NCBI GenBank assembly: GCA_022925895.1
Contig: JAKSYS010000019.1
Span: 124,001-188,000, forward strand
DNA length: 64,000 nucleotides
From: Fragilaria crotonensis
Lineage: Eukaryota > Bacillariophyta > Fragilariophyceae > Fragilariales > Fragilariaceae
Direction of reading: 5' to 3'
Shown here piece after piece: positions 41,502-51,708 of the stretch (its first letter is position 1; each line of letters begins with the position of its first letter). The translations under genes and the position numbers were made by a program. The notes beneath the pieces are model-generated. The model did not search any database. It saw nothing but the letters and a program-made list of their open reading frames with translations, and was not told the DNA's origin.

Positions 41502-43055
41502 ATGCTCCATTCCGACGTTCCATCGCGATCACTTCTTGTCCTCGTAGCATGTGCTCAAACCGTGTTATGCGCCGGAATCATCTTCGGATGGGCTAGCATC
41601 GCAGGAACTCTCTTGGTTGCCCCTTTCGAAGAGGGTGGTGCGAATCTAACGATCGACGAGACTACCTCAATTTTTTCTGTCGCGGCGTGCACGTCTTCTT
41701 TATCATGTCTTCTTCTGGGGTATGTCCTCGATTCGCGAGGACCCCGGATATGCTCGTTGGTAGCGCATTTTTTCGTGGCAGTTGGATGCTATTCATTCGC
41801 ATCTGCAACATCATATGGAGGATTTCTGATCGGAGCCAGCCTCATGGCTTTCGGAGGGCCCGGGATACAAACGGCGGTTATTCATATTGCGAACCTATTT
41901 CCGGACCAGAAATTCACCGTCATGTCTTGCATATCTGGAAGCGTCTCATTGAGCTTTGCCATTTTACCACTCTTCGACCTCCTATGGGGTCGTTATGGTG
42001 TTGGATTCCGAGTAATGTTTCGCTCCTACGTGTTTGCAATTGCGCTATCAGCACTGACAGCGCAGCTTTTGTGGCCGGACATGCCGTACGAAGAAGACAC
42101 AGATAAAGGGCAGACAACGCACGACTCTCGAAGACCATATCCACCACCAACCCCAGAGCAAGCTTTCGTTGACGCAGCTGCTCATACGCATCTAGTTGAA
42201 GCACCACTCGGTTCATATCTTCGTTCAAACTCAAGGCATCAAATGAGTCGACACCTCTCCTACCGTCAATCAGTGGTTTCGATGCTTGCCGGAAACTACG
42301 CTTCCTTGAGCCTCAAGGATCAACCATTTTGGTGCCAACTGTGCAGCGGTGTATATGCGCGGATGCTGCTAGTCTTTTGTTGCACATTTTTTATGACTAA
42401 CTTTTATGTGGCATCTTTGCCGACAGAGCTGGCTGATTTGAATCATTTTTCACCTGAGGCTCAACATGGAATTGCTCGCACCTTCACTCTGATCTCCTCG
42501 ATTGGTGTCCTAGCGGCATTTCTGATTGGTTGGCTGATGGATAAGGCAGGCCTGGTTACTTGCACCACCTTGACGATTGTCATGGGACAACTTCATATGC
42601 TGATCATCATCTTCTGTAACGACAACCCTACGGCCATGGTTGTTGGATTTTTTGTCTATACCCTGTTTCGGCAGTTTTTGTTCCCTGTCTACATCGCATG
42701 TCTATCCTCACGCTTGGGGTTCAAGTACTTCGGGATTCTTAATGGACTGGGCTTTGCAGTCTCAGGAGTGACACAGCTCTTCATTGCGGCGTTGGTGCGG
42801 ACTGTCAAAGGAACATGCTACATTGCCGCTGCAGAAGGGTGCTATCAAGGCTCTTGGAAAGAGCTGCATATCGCCCAATTGTGCCTGTTGTCGGCACTAC
42901 TGGCTGTTCCCATCACGGATGCTTACCTTGGCAGTCATACAAAACTTCCTGCGTCGCCAGAGGAATTTAGGTTGCTGGTGCAACAAGATGACTACGCTTC
43001 TGTCCACCAACATGCTGCGCCTGCAAGTGAATACGACGAAGGCATTCTGATATAG
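41502..43055 (+). CDS. MFS transporter, SLC43/LAT3-like
   Basis: The 517-aa protein starts at MLHSDVPSRSLLVLVA; the open frame extends 19 codons upstream but only from GTG. Features are twelve predicted helices, a first helix with AGIIFGWASI, DSRGPRICSLVAHF between TM2 and TM3, GGPGIQTAVIHIANLFP, a hydrophilic central loop of about 100 aa (TTHDSRRPYPPPTPEQAF), LIGWLMDKAGLV in the second half and YIACLSSRLGFKYFGILNGLGF. This pattern resembles SLC43 proteins, which carry neutral amino acids or adenine in animals. A C-terminal tail with AYLGSHTKLPASPEEF completes it. Substrate is not inferable. Confidence 0.85.
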   Translation: MLHSDVPSRSLLVLVACAQTVLCAGIIFGWASIAGTLLVAPFEEGGANLTIDETTSIFSVAACTSSLSCLLLGYVLDSRGPRICSLVAHFFVAVGCYSFASATSYGGFLIGASLMAFGGPGIQTAVIHIANLFPDQKFTVMSCISGSVSLSFAILPLFDLLWGRYGVGFRVMFRSYVFAIALSALTAQLLWPDMPYEEDTDKGQTTHDSRRPYPPPTPEQAFVDAAAHTHLVEAPLGSYLRSNSRHQMSRHLSYRQSVVSMLAGNYASLSLKDQPFWCQLCSGVYARMLLVFCCTFFMTNFYVASLPTELADLNHFSPEAQHGIARTFTLISSIGVLAAFLIGWLMDKAGLVTCTTLTIVMGQLHMLIIIFCNDNPTAMVVGFFVYTLFRQFLFPVYIACLSSRLGFKYFGILNGLGFAVSGVTQLFIAALVRTVKGTCYIAAAEGCYQGSWKELHIAQLCLLSALLAVPITDAYLGSHTKLPASPEEFRLLVQQDDYASVHQHAAPASEYDEGILI

Positions 43056-43989
43056 AGCATATTCTACTCGTTTGAACCTGGAGATCGAACGGACACAAGT
43101 ACCTCTTGGGCAGCAGTCAACTTTCGGAATCATGTGTGTGGCACAGTATAGCAAGGTTGTGGGATAGGTGCTCGACGGGCATTATCGGGGTCTCAATGCA
43201 CAAAGTTAGACTTCTATCTTACAGATCTATTCTGTCAACACGAGCACGATATGCTTGGGTTTGTGGACTTCAGCACTTTCATCGGGAGATGACAGATAAA
43301 CAAAGCCGAACGTGGCGTCGACGGCGCTCGAATTACGGGAAGATTGTCTCTAGAGTCTAGCTAGAGACATAGATCCTACACGTAAGATGACCTCGGATGG
43401 CCAATCGGTAGACGCATTAGACGAACGAAACCCAGACAACTCACGACTAGGATTACCAACACGTGTGCTATTAAAAGCCAAGCATGGAGAATGGATTATT
43501 CCAGCCTAAGGCGTACAGATCAATTCGGTTTGTTTGGCTAAGTTGGCAAGAGCGATAGAACCACTGCCATGAAGTCGCACGCATCGGATGCGAGGAGTTG
43601 TTTCTACTCTCTACTAGCGACGTGTGGGTTTTTTCTACCACTCTATTATGAGATTTGTCGATTTGTCCCACTGTATTCGTACAGTACCAGTACCTTGTAT
43701 TCAAAGGTTGGTCACAAACCCATACTTGGCAACTCTACTGGAGTACTACTCAGTACACAGGCACTGGAGTATGGTAGCCACAGCAGCTCCGTTGTAATCG
43801 GAGTATCTTGTATGCATAGTGGGATAGTGGGTCTCGTGGGAGCGTCCGACGGGATATTTTTGTGCTTCATGTTTGCTACAATGCTACAATATTCGTGAAG
43901 CGTCAAGTGAGCCCCGTCACTCGGTTACAGGAGACGCCTCATCGATTTCTCATCTGTCTCCGGTCGTTCCTGAATCGTTGTCAGTTCTA
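43056..43989. other. Intergenic, no gene seen
   Basis: About 930 bp between two plus-strand genes. The last 117 bases before the chosen SR140 start are in an open frame with an earlier possible start, but the upstream peptide is not protein-like. Confidence 0.4.
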
Positions 43990-45645
43990 ATGATCCGTCG
44001 GCGTGGTGCCCCCCAGGAAGACTCTTCCGATGAGGAAGAAGACGACATGTTTTCTAAGCTGGCGAAAGATCAACATGTATCAGGAGCCACTAATTCGACA
44101 TTGACTGGCCAGAATCCTCAAGCACCCCGTTCACAACCAATCGTTCCATCAATAACGTCGTCCATGAAGCGTCACCACACTGCTATGAGTAATACTCGAA
44201 AGAAAGAAATGGATTCTCTCATCCAGGAACTAGAGGTCGAGAAATCAGCTATCCTCGGAGAACCACGCGCTTTTGTGCCGAACAAGCGAGGTTCTTACGT
44301 TGACCCCGGGGAAGAGCACCTCACAACCAATCTTTTTGTTGGTAATCTCGCTCCGACGTTGACTGAGGAGGCTATTACCGCTGTCTTCTCAAAATTCGGC
44401 GAATTGTTATCTCTTAAAGTCATGTGGCCTCGGACGGCTGAGGAACGTGATCGGAATCGCGTGTCGTGCTTTGTATGCTATCGATATCGACGACATGCCG
44501 AAGCTGCCATGGAAGCCTGTAGCGAGTCCGACCCATTCAACGTCGGACGACGACTGATGGTCCGATGGAGCAAGAATTTGCTCAACATGCAGGCAGACCA
44601 CAATGCTATCAACACGGAGTTTTCAGATGGAGCCGATGAGCGCTCATCATCGTTTAACGACAGACCGTCCAAACAATCTCCATCACCATTCTCTTATCGA
44701 GGCGAACGTCGTCGACACAGACGTCCTGCTGACGGAAACTGGGATTTAAACCCAGATGATCTCGCAGAGTTTCACACCTTGACTCGACGACAACTCTGCG
44801 CATCAAGAAAGTCTATATGCGAGGCAATGGCGTTTTGTTTTGAACACAGCAATGCCTCCGATCAGATTAGTAACCTACTAAAGGAACTTCTGCTCGAAGG
44901 GAATTGCAGTGTGGAAACGCATGTCGCTCGTTTGTATCTGCTTTCGGATGTGCTGTTCAATTCGCAACAACCTGGGATCAAGAATGCCTTTCGTTATCGC
45001 GACGCAATCGAGAAGATGGCCCCAGCTGTGTTCACAAGTCTCGGACAGCACAGCGACGCTGCTCGTGGCCGAATGACTCGTCACAAGATTCAGCTGGCAA
45101 TCCGCGCCGTTCTTGCTGCATGGACAAATTGGTCAGTTTTCGATCCCTCCTTTCTCGACGAATTAGAAGCCTGCTTTGAGGGACGAGAAATTATTAAACC
45201 CGCGCCTGTCGAGGAAGAAACGAAAGATGACGGGGAAGAGAAAGAGGAAGAAAAGGAAGAAGTAGAAGTTATTATCCTGTCCGCTCGTGGGGATTGGACA
45301 GAGGTAAACGAAGGCGATGAATCTACCGTGGAACAACCGGAGCAAGTGGTATCGGAACTTCGGCATAACCCAAAGGAAGAGCCAAAAGACGCAGCAATCC
45401 ATTCAACTGGGAATACTGACTGCACTGCGCTCGACGATAGTGATATTGATGGTGATCCTTTGGAGGATGGCGATCTGGACGAGGAAGGCCTTCGGAGACT
45501 ATATGCAATTCATGTAACTGACGATGACGACATTGATTCAAAAAAAGGTGGTGGAAGTCAGGATACAGACAATGTGGTGGATGGGTCTGATATTGATGGC
45601 GAGTCATTAAGCGAAGGGGACGACCTTGAACACACAGCCGTATAG
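43990..45645 (+). CDS. SR140/U2SURP-like splicing factor (RRM + CID, no SURP motif)
   Basis: The 551-aa protein starts MIRRRGAPQEDSSDEEEDD. It has the SR140 opener (KKEMDSLIQELE, then DPGEEHLTTNLFVGNLAP) and an RRM whose core LKVMWPRTAEERDRNR is diagnostic for SR140/U2SURP. About 100 disordered residues follow, then a CID/RPR domain (LTRRQLCASRKSICEAMAFC, VARLYLLSDVLFNS, RAVLAAWTNWSVFDPSFLDEL). In animals this U2 snRNP-associated protein has a SURP motif between RRM and CID; none is visible here and the spacer is too short for it. The C-terminal 150 residues are acidic. The stop lies one base from the stop of the convergent UPF0598 gene. Confidence 0.9.
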   Translation: MIRRRGAPQEDSSDEEEDDMFSKLAKDQHVSGATNSTLTGQNPQAPRSQPIVPSITSSMKRHHTAMSNTRKKEMDSLIQELEVEKSAILGEPRAFVPNKRGSYVDPGEEHLTTNLFVGNLAPTLTEEAITAVFSKFGELLSLKVMWPRTAEERDRNRVSCFVCYRYRRHAEAAMEACSESDPFNVGRRLMVRWSKNLLNMQADHNAINTEFSDGADERSSSFNDRPSKQSPSPFSYRGERRRHRRPADGNWDLNPDDLAEFHTLTRRQLCASRKSICEAMAFCFEHSNASDQISNLLKELLLEGNCSVETHVARLYLLSDVLFNSQQPGIKNAFRYRDAIEKMAPAVFTSLGQHSDAARGRMTRHKIQLAIRAVLAAWTNWSVFDPSFLDELEACFEGREIIKPAPVEEETKDDGEEKEEEKEEVEVIILSARGDWTEVNEGDESTVEQPEQVVSELRHNPKEEPKDAAIHSTGNTDCTALDDSDIDGDPLEDGDLDEEGLRRLYAIHVTDDDDIDSKKGGGSQDTDNVVDGSDIDGESLSEGDDLEHTAV

Positions 45646-45646
45646 C

Positions 45647-46369
45647 CTACTCGTCAAAGACTGGCATTGCCCAACATCCTGGCTCGGCTGAGGCGGGAAG
45701 CCATGGAATGGGATAATGGGTACCACCAACGGCGAATTGTGTTCCAGAGCCAATCTTGTCACTGTGTGCGACAATGTGCTCGGATAGGGCAACAGCGACT
45801 GACGATTTTATCAGGCCATAGCATCCAGTTTTTCGGTGCAGACCCGTTCCATTTCCTAGCAGTTGATGATACAGATGACCCGTTCGCGGGGATATCGCCA
45901 AACAACTCGGATCAAATCTTTGTCTCAAAGATGCAGCGAAGTATAGCTGCCAAGTATCCGGTGTGTCTCCGCCCATGGAATGAAAGACAATCGGCGAATC
46001 GGCTGGTCGCACGAAGTTTAGCTCCACGCCACAACGAGACACATAAGGATAGTCTACACGAACGCACGTAGGAAGAAGTTCAAGATCTTGCTCTGTGGAC
46101 TCCTTGATATTGGAGATGAAAAAATCTAAAAAGGCTGGACTCTTCAGCGATGTGGCAACATTTTTTGGCTGAGTTTCCTCCAAGAAAATGCGCCCTTGAA
46201 GATCAATGTGATAAAAGTACTTCTTGGGTTTTCCGACGCCATGTTGTTCATAAAACGAGTTTGACTTCACGATTGAAGATTGCCATTGTTCTATGTACTC
46301 CTTGCTACCGCTGCATAGGAGTCGCTGACTCGTTCGTGCTTGCCATGGTCGAAACCGACCAATAATCAT
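45647..46369 (-). CDS. UPF0598 (C8orf82-like) protein, probably mitochondrial
   Basis: The 240-aa protein from ATG 46369 begins MIIGRFRPWQARTSQRLLCSG, a plausible mitochondrial presequence. It then shows the UPF0598 pattern: KKYFYHIDLQGRIFLEE, FLDFFISNIK, YPYVSRCGVELNFVRPADSPIVF, HLYH, GLIKSSVAVALSEHI and a C-terminal GTHYPIPWL. The function of UPF0598 is unknown in any organism I can name. The frame stays open upstream of this ATG up to the retrotransposon LTR at 46434. Beyond the element an in-frame ATG (51962) followed by CTG AAA GTC would have continued directly into it before insertion. So the element interrupts either the 5' UTR or the first codons of this gene. Confidence 0.85.
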   Translation of the reverse strand: MIIGRFRPWQARTSQRLLCSGSKEYIEQWQSSIVKSNSFYEQHGVGKPKKYFYHIDLQGRIFLEETQPKNVATSLKSPAFLDFFISNIKESTEQDLELLPTCVRVDYPYVSRCGVELNFVRPADSPIVFHSMGGDTPDTWQLYFAASLRQRFDPSCLAISPRTGHLYHQLLGNGTGLHRKTGCYGLIKSSVAVALSEHIVAHSDKIGSGTQFAVGGTHYPIPWLPASAEPGCWAMPVFDE

Positions 46370-46428
46370 GGTCAAATCGTCGGCTTGAGCCCGATGTGCT
46401 GGACCGATAAAGGTGTGAACAGTGTGAT

Positions 46429-46433
46429 AGTGG
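46429..46433. repeat. Target-site duplication AGTGG (left copy)
   Basis: AGTGG directly precedes the left LTR and recurs at 51947-51951 directly after the right LTR, the 5-bp duplication expected of a Ty1/copia integrase. Confidence 0.95.
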
Positions 46434-46672
46434 TGTTGAAATTGCACCCCGATGGTCTACTTACGATAGCCTTCTTATATCCCTTGAGGATATGTCAGGG
46501 GTCAAATAGGTTGTAGATGTACAGTGTTCGATGTAATCGTTCCTAAGAGTTTTAGTAAAGTATGAGATCTTATCTCTGAATGCATTTCATGTAAATTTTC
46601 GATCTTGGGTAGTCATAGACTCAATGACTCTAATCGTGAAAATTCATCTTGAATCTCCTAAATATTCCAACA
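46434..46672 (-). repeat. 3' LTR of the copia element (239 bp)
   Basis: Terminal TG..CA. It contains the 15-mer GTTTTAGTAAAGTAT (46549-46563, plus strand) that is the exact reverse complement of the internal sequence beside the other LTR. Confidence 0.95.
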
Positions 46673-46694
46673 CACTCCTGCTGGACGATGATGC

Positions 46695-49600
46695 TCATGT
46701 AGCCCGCATTATACTGGCGCGAAAGTGTACAAACTTCGCTCCGACCAATGGCTTCGTCATGTAGTCGGCAATCATGGCATCGGTAGGACAGTATTCGATT
46801 GTGACTTCGTTGCGCTGGATCAGATCAGTGATATAGAAGTACTTGATATGGAAGTGCCTTGTTCGCTTCCCGGAACTTGATTTTCCATTCTCCTCGAGTT
46901 TCATCGCACTGGTATTGTCTCGATATATGATGGTCGTTTTCACGTTGTAGCCTTGCGCTACGATAAACAACTTCGACCAAAGAATCTTGGATATTACATC
47001 ATCCAAACCGACGAGTTCCGCCTCTGTGGAACTCCGAGACATAACCTTCTGCTTAGTGGACACCGAACTGAGTACACCTTTTCCAAGCGTCATAGTCGCT
47101 CCCGTATGGCTTTTATAGTCCCTGTGGACTGCAAACGAAGCGTCCACATACCATTTAATTGTTTGCGAGTCATCCGCCTCCAGAGTAGTGACGTCGTTCT
47201 GAGTTGCTTTCAAAAACAACATCAGCTTGACAAGCTTCGCCCAATCTTGTTCGGTGGGTTCTGACGTGCGAGTCGACAGAAAAGCAATTCCAGGTTGTAC
47301 GTCCTGGCGTGCACGTTTGCACAAAAACATTCCTTTCATAACAAAAGTATGAAAAATACTTGCTCGCTCTTCGTCCAACCTCTTCGACTTGGGGTCCACG
47401 ATAAACAACTTGTTCGTCCACGGGAAAGCTCCAGTACCACTCAGCGTTAACGGAAAATCCTCCACCATCGTTTTTACGTACTTCGTCATATCCAACTTCA
47501 ATACTCCCGGACTAGAGTAGTCGAGTACCATAGCCAGATAGTCATGCCGATGACCACGCACGGCCTTGACCTCTCCGATTTTATCGGAGGCATACTTCTT
47601 CTTGAGCCATTCCAAAAACTCGTCATTCACCTTCGGGTCAACGTGACTGGATTTTAGGTCGTCGACGTGCCAGGTGACAGTATGTTGCTTACCGTTCACA
47701 GTTCGGTTTGCAACACATGGATCATAAGGATTTACAACGAATCCAATAGATTCAATATCCTTGCGGAACTTCTTGTAGTAAAGTAGGGATGATTGGAGCA
47801 TGCCGTACAAGGCTTTCTCCATCGCGACATATAAGACCTTGTTGCTTCCTTCGTACACGACGTATGGAGCGTAAGTTTCATAACTTAGCTCAAGCAACAT
47901 ATCAACCAAGGGTCCTCGAATCTTCATGATGATGCGTTCGCCGATCTCTTTCTTATCAATGTCCGTTTGCACGAATGCATTCGGAATGTCAGCGGTCATA
48001 ATGTCCCGACGTTGCTTCGCATCGATCACTGCCGTGATAACAATGGATTCAGTCATTGCCGTCGGACTGGCTGCCTCATCTCGATCCATGTACTCTCTCT
48101 GAGTACTACCGTTGGCACAGGTTCGCCCTTTAATCGTACCGTCCCGCTTTTCCACGAGAAAAATCAAACTCTCCATCGCTCGTTGCCTCTCTTGTTCTGT
48201 CAATTCGGCAACCTTGATTGGCTTGAACACCACTCGCTCGTGCAACTGCTTCATTTCCTTGTACGCAGCCTCTCTGCCTTTGTTTCCAAACTTCTTGAGT
48301 CCTCTCATGAGACTGTAGGATTGTACGAAGTGGTATGCAGTTTTGCCCTGCGGATTAAAAAGCATTTCCGCCATGTGGCACATTGTTACAGCGATTACCC
48401 GTGCAGTCTCGATACTGTACTGTTCACACACGTTGTGTGCTTGGGCGTGTAGGTGATGTTGTGCTAATGTCAACTTTGTCGGCGGTCTCGATGTTCTTCC
48501 CGACCTCGTCACTCTCACGTTTTCCGTTTCCTCTGTTGGATCAGTGCGCGGATTCGCTTCTTCGGCTTCCGACTCTGGATCGTCTGTGCTTTCGCTATCC
48601 GGGTGTTCTTCTTCTTCGACGACAGTCTCTGCTTCCTCAGCCGCTTGAACTTGGTCACCTTGGATAACTTCTGCCGCCACTCCTGCATTGTTGGCATGTG
48701 GGTCTTGACCGTCATCGTCATCATCGTCATCTGACATTGCATCATCCTCGTAGTCGAGCAGATCGTCGTCGTCACCGTCGTCATAATCGTACTGACCTTC
48801 AGGTAGTTGATCATTTGGGTCGTCGTCTTGATCTTCTTCATGCTCAAAGTTTTCGTCGTCGAGGTCGTCGTCGAACTGTTCTTCGTCATAATCCACTCCT
48901 GGAATCCACGCACTGTCATAAAAGATCTGACCTGTACGGTTTTCGATCTTTAGACCGGCGGGCATATCCTCGGCCTGTGCAAGCGCGTGAACTTGACTGA
49001 CAATGGCTGGAGTAATCGGAACTGACGTGATGTTTCGCCGTGTGATGATGGAATTGGTAGGTAGATGAAGTAGTTCATGTCCACCTTGAAGATTATCTTT
49101 ATACCGGAGATAGATGCAGTCTAAACTGCGCGGCGCATTCGTGCTCGAATGTTTGGGCTCTTCGTGAGCTTGGACGTACGTCCCTAGTGCGTATCGGCAA
49201 TGTCGCGAATAGTCGAGGTTCCTTTGATGTAACATCATCCTCGGACTGTAGAACTTAGAAACTCCGTTCTTGGACGGAAAGAAATTCAGCTTCTTAGCTG
49301 ATTCTGATACCAACATTTTGACCATCGTCTTGGTCAGCTGTCTATACGGCAACCGATGATAGGTAGCCCGTACGCGTTCTTTAATAACGCGATTGTTTCG
49401 CTCTGCTTCCGGCACATGCTCTTGAGCGTTGGCAAAATTCATGACGACCTCAAATTCGTCGGCAAGCGGTTCGATAAGTGGACGGAACTCGTTATCGCAC
49501 CGAATGGTTGTCACCTGAAAACCGCCAGCGTTGTATACGCGAAAAACTTGTCCAAGTACTTCGCGATAGATTTCAGCCGTTTGATGCTTGACATATTGCG

Positions 49601-51623
49601 CCGTCCTGTATTGTATGTTCCTCGAGACGGTCGTTAAAAACGAAAGTCCGTTAACCTTCATAGCGTCCATGCAAAGGGTCACGTTACGTTGCGTAGCAAT
49701 TAACTCCTTCGGAATCTCAATGTAATCACTAACGACAGGTGCAGGCTTGCGACGAGTCGTCTTGCCCTTGATCCGACCAATGTCGGTCCCGAAAATTTGT
49801 TCGGCCATAACGATGTCTTCAGTTGTAACTGGATTGCCTATGATAGTATTCATGCGCAACATCGCCTTGAAATCGGTAATCGATGGCGTGCCCAAAGCGT
49901 GATATAGATCACGAGCTCTCTTCGCTCTTTCGAATTGACGCTGTGTGAAAAAAGTCTTGTTTTCCTCAACTGTGTTTAAAAGCTGTACCTGCTTCTTGAT
50001 CGGAGGCTTAAAGACATATAAGTTGTTACCGAGTCTGGTGAATCGGACGGCCTTGTCATCGCTGAGATGGACAATAAACGCATCTTCCTTTCCGGAGTCA
50101 TATGTAATGCGGTAGCGGTCTGCCATCTCGGCATAGCTGATGATGTTAGTGATTGCTGATTCGTTGAACCACACTTCTCCCCATTGAGGGAGATCGGCCT
50201 TGTGAGTTGTCACCAAGACCCCTCCATTCGTCGACAAATGCATGTCGCCGTCGTTTGACCTCCGAATATTTTGGACCAGCTCTTTATTACAAAAGACGCT
50301 AACGCTTGATTGGTTGTCCAATAATATCCAGTCTCGCATTTCGTGCGCATCGAATTGCTGGAACTGCAACTCAATGTGTGCTCCGGCCCATCCTGTTACA
50401 CTCGAGCTCGAACTTGACGGCGGCGTGTTGTTGATTGATGGCGGAGTCACCGAGCTTGCGTCTGACGATGCTGTCGTCTGTGCATGGCTCTGGGCCTTAT
50501 TAATCGCCCATTCCTCTTTGGGTTTTCCTTTATCGCGACACGATGGCGACTTGTGACCTGCTTTTCCGCAGCAGTAGCACTTCCCTTCGAGTTGTGCGAA
50601 CGACAGATTGACTTCGTCTTCGTCCTTGTCGTCATCCTTCTTGTCCTTACCCTTGTTGCCGTCTGTGGAGTTGTTCTTCTTTCCACTGGATTTGTTCGGC
50701 ATGGTGTCAAACTTGTGGTTGCTTAGCACGTTGTTCGACTCTGTTATACTTTTCGGATACTGGTCGTTTCCGAGCGATTGTTGCGTGTTCAAACCAGTTA
50801 GGATGGAACCGTACTTAGCCTTATCGGCGTTGTCCAGATACAAGAACGCAAGGAACTGATTGAATGCTTGTTCGTGCATTTTCTCTCGCTTGTCATCATC
50901 GGCTTCCACGTAACCTTCCATGGCCTCCACAATTTTTGTCAATATAATTGGACCTCCGATATGTGACTTGAGCACATCTCTCGCCACGCGGAATCTCTTT
51001 GTGAAGTCCTGCAAACTCTCGCCTTCCTTTTGCTTTGTGCTCAGTAGCGTTCTCAACGCATCCAACACAATCGACATTGAATACCTGTTCTCTTGGTAGT
51101 TCAACGCGTGTTCCTTAATCGCCTTCAACAACAGGATCGGATTGTTCTTAATCTTGTCGTAATCGGAGCGAGCCTCAATTTTGTTCTTCATGGCTTTCGC
51201 GCAACGCTCCCAAAGCAGTGCATACGCTTTGGTAAGGTTATTTTCATAAACCTGCATGCGCTTTCGATAAGTATCGTAATCCGACTTGAACTCGATTTCA
51301 TACTGCTTGTTCTCAATCGCGCGAATCTCTTCGTCGGTCTCTCCGCTCACTTGCATAGATGGTTTCCAAACCGTTGTATCAATGGCCTCTAGCTTCTCAA
51401 GCGCGGATCCAATGTCATTTCCGTAGTCGTACAGTTTCTTGATATGATTGATCAGAAATTCTGTCGTCGTTTCGTAGTCAGACGCTTGCTTCGATGATCC
51501 GAGATAATAATTATAATCGGTCACATACTGTTTCTTACTAGCAGCTGGTGCGTTGGAATTACTTCCTTTCGTCTGGGACTTGCTGCCCTTGCCTTTCTTC
51601 GCAAAACGCCCTTTACTACTCAT
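46695..51623 (-). CDS. Copia Gag-Pol polyprotein, intact
   Basis: 1642 aa from ATG 51623 (MSSKGRFAKKGKG). Domain order is that of Ty1/copia. Gag has a CCHC knuckle CYCCGKAGHKSPSC. The protease has LLDNQSSVSVF, with DNQS where DTG/DSG is usual. Integrase has acidic residues in LCMDAMKVNG, TIRCDNEF and PEAERNNRVIKER, but the N-terminal HHCC zinc finger is degenerate (LYHALGTPS, no CxxC). A long acidic linker follows (DDDLLDYEDDAMSDDDDDDD). Reverse transcriptase has TADIPNAFVQ and HVDDLK instead of YVDD. RNase H has WYVDASFAVH, STEAELVGLDD and YRDNTSAM. The modified protease and integrase motifs agree with what I recall of diatom CoDi elements. No frameshift or stop separates Gag from Pol. Confidence 0.96.
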   Translation of the reverse strand: MSSKGRFAKKGKGSKSQTKGSNSNAPAASKKQYVTDYNYYLGSSKQASDYETTTEFLINHIKKLYDYGNDIGSALEKLEAIDTTVWKPSMQVSGETDEEIRAIENKQYEIEFKSDYDTYRKRMQVYENNLTKAYALLWERCAKAMKNKIEARSDYDKIKNNPILLLKAIKEHALNYQENRYSMSIVLDALRTLLSTKQKEGESLQDFTKRFRVARDVLKSHIGGPIILTKIVEAMEGYVEADDDKREKMHEQAFNQFLAFLYLDNADKAKYGSILTGLNTQQSLGNDQYPKSITESNNVLSNHKFDTMPNKSSGKKNNSTDGNKGKDKKDDDKDEDEVNLSFAQLEGKCYCCGKAGHKSPSCRDKGKPKEEWAINKAQSHAQTTASSDASSVTPPSINNTPPSSSSSSVTGWAGAHIELQFQQFDAHEMRDWILLDNQSSVSVFCNKELVQNIRRSNDGDMHLSTNGGVLVTTHKADLPQWGEVWFNESAITNIISYAEMADRYRITYDSGKEDAFIVHLSDDKAVRFTRLGNNLYVFKPPIKKQVQLLNTVEENKTFFTQRQFERAKRARDLYHALGTPSITDFKAMLRMNTIIGNPVTTEDIVMAEQIFGTDIGRIKGKTTRRKPAPVVSDYIEIPKELIATQRNVTLCMDAMKVNGLSFLTTVSRNIQYRTAQYVKHQTAEIYREVLGQVFRVYNAGGFQVTTIRCDNEFRPLIEPLADEFEVVMNFANAQEHVPEAERNNRVIKERVRATYHRLPYRQLTKTMVKMLVSESAKKLNFFPSKNGVSKFYSPRMMLHQRNLDYSRHCRYALGTYVQAHEEPKHSSTNAPRSLDCIYLRYKDNLQGGHELLHLPTNSIITRRNITSVPITPAIVSQVHALAQAEDMPAGLKIENRTGQIFYDSAWIPGVDYDEEQFDDDLDDENFEHEEDQDDDPNDQLPEGQYDYDDGDDDDLLDYEDDAMSDDDDDDDGQDPHANNAGVAAEVIQGDQVQAAEEAETVVEEEEHPDSESTDDPESEAEEANPRTDPTEETENVRVTRSGRTSRPPTKLTLAQHHLHAQAHNVCEQYSIETARVIAVTMCHMAEMLFNPQGKTAYHFVQSYSLMRGLKKFGNKGREAAYKEMKQLHERVVFKPIKVAELTEQERQRAMESLIFLVEKRDGTIKGRTCANGSTQREYMDRDEAASPTAMTESIVITAVIDAKQRRDIMTADIPNAFVQTDIDKKEIGERIIMKIRGPLVDMLLELSYETYAPYVVYEGSNKVLYVAMEKALYGMLQSSLLYYKKFRKDIESIGFVVNPYDPCVANRTVNGKQHTVTWHVDDLKSSHVDPKVNDEFLEWLKKKYASDKIGEVKAVRGHRHDYLAMVLDYSSPGVLKLDMTKYVKTMVEDFPLTLSGTGAFPWTNKLFIVDPKSKRLDEERASIFHTFVMKGMFLCKRARQDVQPGIAFLSTRTSEPTEQDWAKLVKLMLFLKATQNDVTTLEADDSQTIKWYVDASFAVHRDYKSHTGATMTLGKGVLSSVSTKQKVMSRSSTEAELVGLDDVISKILWSKLFIVAQGYNVKTTIIYRDNTSAMKLEENGKSSSGKRTRHFHIKYFYITDLIQRNEVTIEYCPTDAMIADYMTKPLVGAKFVHFRASIMRAT

Positions 51624-51693
51624 GTTATCGCCCTGTGGGTCTTCTTCAGACACTCTGCGGTCCGGTACTCTTCACGGTGCTATCCTTGCCCGG

Positions 51694-51708
51694 ATACTTT
51701 ACTAAAAC
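51694..51708 (-). promoter_or_regulatory. Candidate self-priming primer-binding site
   Basis: On the coding (minus) strand the 15 bases after the 5' LTR read GTTTTAGTAAAGTAT. They do not begin with the TGG expected for pairing to a tRNA CCA end. They are exactly complementary to ATACTTTACTAAAAC inside the LTR (51837 down to 51823). The primer 3' end would sit precisely at the LTR edge. Confidence 0.7.

Noticed and set aside
48515-48919. Antisense-frame acidic/Met-Thr-rich ORF inside the copia element
   Set aside because: It is a frame shadow of the Asp/Glu-rich linker of Gag-Pol.
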